64,000 nt of DNA, taken from Salinivirga sp035268865 (lineage in GTDB: Bacteria > Bacteroidota > Bacteroidia > Bacteroidales > Salinivirgaceae). A program made the translations under genes and the position numbers. Positions 62,832-64,000 of this stretch are shown here, in pieces (within the stretch, counting starts at the first letter, position 1; every line of letters starts with the position of its first letter). The notes beneath the pieces were generated by a model, which saw only the letters and a program-made list of their open reading frames with translations, ran no database searches and was not told the DNA's origin. The stretch spans positions 26,745 to 90,744 of the forward strand of contig NZ_DATFKB010000024.1 in NCBI RefSeq assembly GCF_035268865.1, written 5' to 3'.

Positions 62832-63512
62832 ATGAAAAAGGTTAGATTATTATTTCTGTTTATAATATTGTATTATGTCGGCGTTTCTCAAAAGAACGCC
62901 GATATTGGTTTAATGCTCGGTGGAGCAACTTACATGGGTGACGTGAACCAGGAAACACCTTTCAGAAGTGTTAAGCCCGCAGCAAGTGCTTTTTACAGAT
63001 ACAATTTTCATACACGTCTTGCGCTGAAGGGGAGCATTCAATATGCACGTGTTGGAGGAGATGATGCATTGTCAGATTTTGATTACCAAAATTTAAGAAA
63101 CCAGCAGTTTAGTTCCGACATGCTTGGAGCTTCTGCTTTTATGGAGTTTAACTTTTTACATTTCGAACAAACCGTGCGTTATCGATATGCCACCCCATAT
63201 ATTGGCGCCGGCCTGGGATTCATGCTTGTGGATTTTAAACTCGCAGCAAATGCCCTTGAGAATATAACCATTCCATTTGGATTGGGTGTTAAAATTGGAC
63301 TTACAGAACGTTTGGCAATGGGACTGGAATACACATTGCACAAAACTTTTCGTGACGATTTAGATAAAATTTCTGACTGGAGATATAATTCCTCAGGAAG
63401 TTTTCCGTTAAAGCAGAGGGCAAATCCTCAAAACGACGATTGGTTTACATTTTTTGGTGTTTTCCTATCGTATAAATTGAAAGATTGTGTAACTTGCCCC
63501 GCCTATTTATAA
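62832..63512 (+). CDS. DUF6089 outer-membrane beta-barrel protein (copy 3)
   Basis: 226 residues from the ATG at 62832, 5 bp after copy 2; the longer frame from 62733 overlaps copy 2 and is rejected. A signal peptide (KKVRLLFLFIILYYVGVSQ) precedes NADIGLMLGGATYMGDVNQE, the same strand pattern as the other copies (GGxxYxGD). The barrel ends FTFFGVFLSYKLKDC. It is the shortest copy. It lies 21 bp before uppS. Confidence 0.82.
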   Translation: MKKVRLLFLFIILYYVGVSQKNADIGLMLGGATYMGDVNQETPFRSVKPAASAFYRYNFHTRLALKGSIQYARVGGDDALSDFDYQNLRNQQFSSDMLGASAFMEFNFLHFEQTVRYRYATPYIGAGLGFMLVDFKLAANALENITIPFGLGVKIGLTERLAMGLEYTLHKTFRDDLDKISDWRYNSSGSFPLKQRANPQNDDWFTFFGVFLSYKLKDCVTCPAYL

Positions 63513-63533
63513 AATGTCAGAAGTGCGTGGAAG

Positions 63534-64000
63534 ATGAAGACTTTGAAGGAACAAGTAGCTGTAAATAAACTCCCTAAACACGTTGCCATCATAATGGATG
63601 GTAATGGTCGATGGGCAAAAAAGAAAGGTAATATCCGAATTTTTGGACATAAAAACGGAGTTTCGGCAGTTCGCGAAACGACCGAAGCCGCAGCAGAAAT
63701 TGGCGTTGAGTATCTTACGTTGTATGCATTTTCAACTGAAAACTGGAGTAGACCACGTACAGAAGTTGATGCATTAATGTCTTTGCTTATCCAAACAATA
63801 AATTCTGAGGTGCCTACTTTGATGAAAAATAATATCCGGTTGGAAACTATCGGAGATATTAAGTCATTGCCAGAAGACGTTCAGGCTAAATTGGCAGAAG
63901 CCAAGAAAAAAACCAGCCAAAATAATCGGACCGTGCTAAATCTGGCGCTTAGTTATAGCTCAAGGTGGGAAATTAACAATGCTATTCAGAAAATTTCGGA
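63534..64000 (+). CDS. uppS: Isoprenyl (undecaprenyl) diphosphate synthase, 5' part
   Basis: About 155 residues are visible; the 3' end is outside the window. It makes the C55 carrier lipid diphosphate from farnesyl diphosphate and isopentenyl diphosphate. Seen: HVAIIMDGNGRWAKKKG (catalytic Asp and Arg), the GHKNGVSAVRETTEAA motif and LTLYAFSTENWSRP. Its product feeds the lipid recycled by PopT. It follows DUF6089 copy 3 by 21 bp; the next gene in many relatives is bamA (from memory). Confidence 0.95.
   Translation, partial: MKTLKEQVAVNKLPKHVAIIMDGNGRWAKKKGNIRIFGHKNGVSAVRETTEAAAEIGVEYLTLYAFSTENWSRPRTEVDALMSLLIQTINSEVPTLMKNNIRLETIGDIKSLPEDVQAKLAEAKKKTSQNNRTVLNLALSYSSRWEINNAIQKIS

Noticed and set aside
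1..64000. tRNA, rRNA, CRISPR, riboswitch or toxin-antitoxin loci
   Set aside because: Spacers were read for cloverleaf, repeat-spacer and known leader motifs; none was recognised. A covariance-model search (tRNAscan-SE, Rfam) would be needed to exclude small RNAs.

Overview
The window reads as a chromosomal segment of a Bacteroidota (Bacteroidia) bacterium, probably an anaerobic or facultatively anaerobic relative of the Bacteroidales/Marinilabiliales. The evidence is the AT-rich sequence, many matches to the Bacteroidota -7 promoter element TAnnTTTG just ahead of genes, the near absence of Shine-Dalgarno sequences, and families typical of the phylum (DUF6089, DUF4301, DUF1571, the DUF368 flippase). 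Genes are closely packed. The only mobile element seen is one IS3-family insertion sequence. No rRNA, tRNA, CRISPR array, prophage or defence island was recognised.

Region by region. 1-7.1 kb: a truncated M14 peptidase and two tandem, paralogous membrane sensors (Cache-HAMP-GAF-PAS) that end in a hemerythrin domain. 7.3-12.6 kb: a fused FAD/Fe-S dehydrogenase, a stand-alone GroES-like protein and argS; the last two diverge around a perfect 11-bp inverted repeat. 12.6-19.7 kb: aroE and popT (translationally coupled), a PLP enzyme, a TPR protein, a DUF4301 protein and an EamA transporter. 19.9-26.3 kb: a fermentation cluster (pta, 3-hydroxyacyl-CoA dehydrogenase homologue, ackA, two ptb paralogues, buk) with two strong intercistronic hairpins. 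It would convert acyl-CoA to acyl-phosphate and then to acid plus ATP. 26.7-29.8 kb: an M23 peptidase, an unknown protein and the IS3 element. 29.8-34.1 kb: a porin/chemoreceptor pair and two unknown secreted or membrane proteins.

34.2-41.6 kb: hflX, a nitroreductase, an orphan ATP-grasp protein, a His-rich lipoprotein with PepSY and MATE proteins, and ugd. 42-45.3 kb: rpsA (with an unusual Shine-Dalgarno sequence), a STAS protein and RNase Z. 45.3-50.3 kb: a POTRA/beta-barrel protein, a CBS protein, pdxJ, a hydrolase, a DEDD exonuclease and udk. 50.4-55.2 kb: a phosphomannose isomerase overlapped by a DUF1571 gene, then engB, prs, rplY and pth. 55.2-64 kb: a large CAP/OmpA-like secreted protein, an S4 protein, guaA, nadK, three DUF6089 outer-membrane proteins and the start of uppS.

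The observations most worth following are the hemerythrin-tipped receptors without a known output domain, the operator-like palindrome at argS, the hairpins inside the acid-production cluster, the dehydrogenase that lacks the family Asn, and the signal peptide encoded inside the 3' end of the isomerase gene. Functions are inferred from sequence recognition only; no database search was run.
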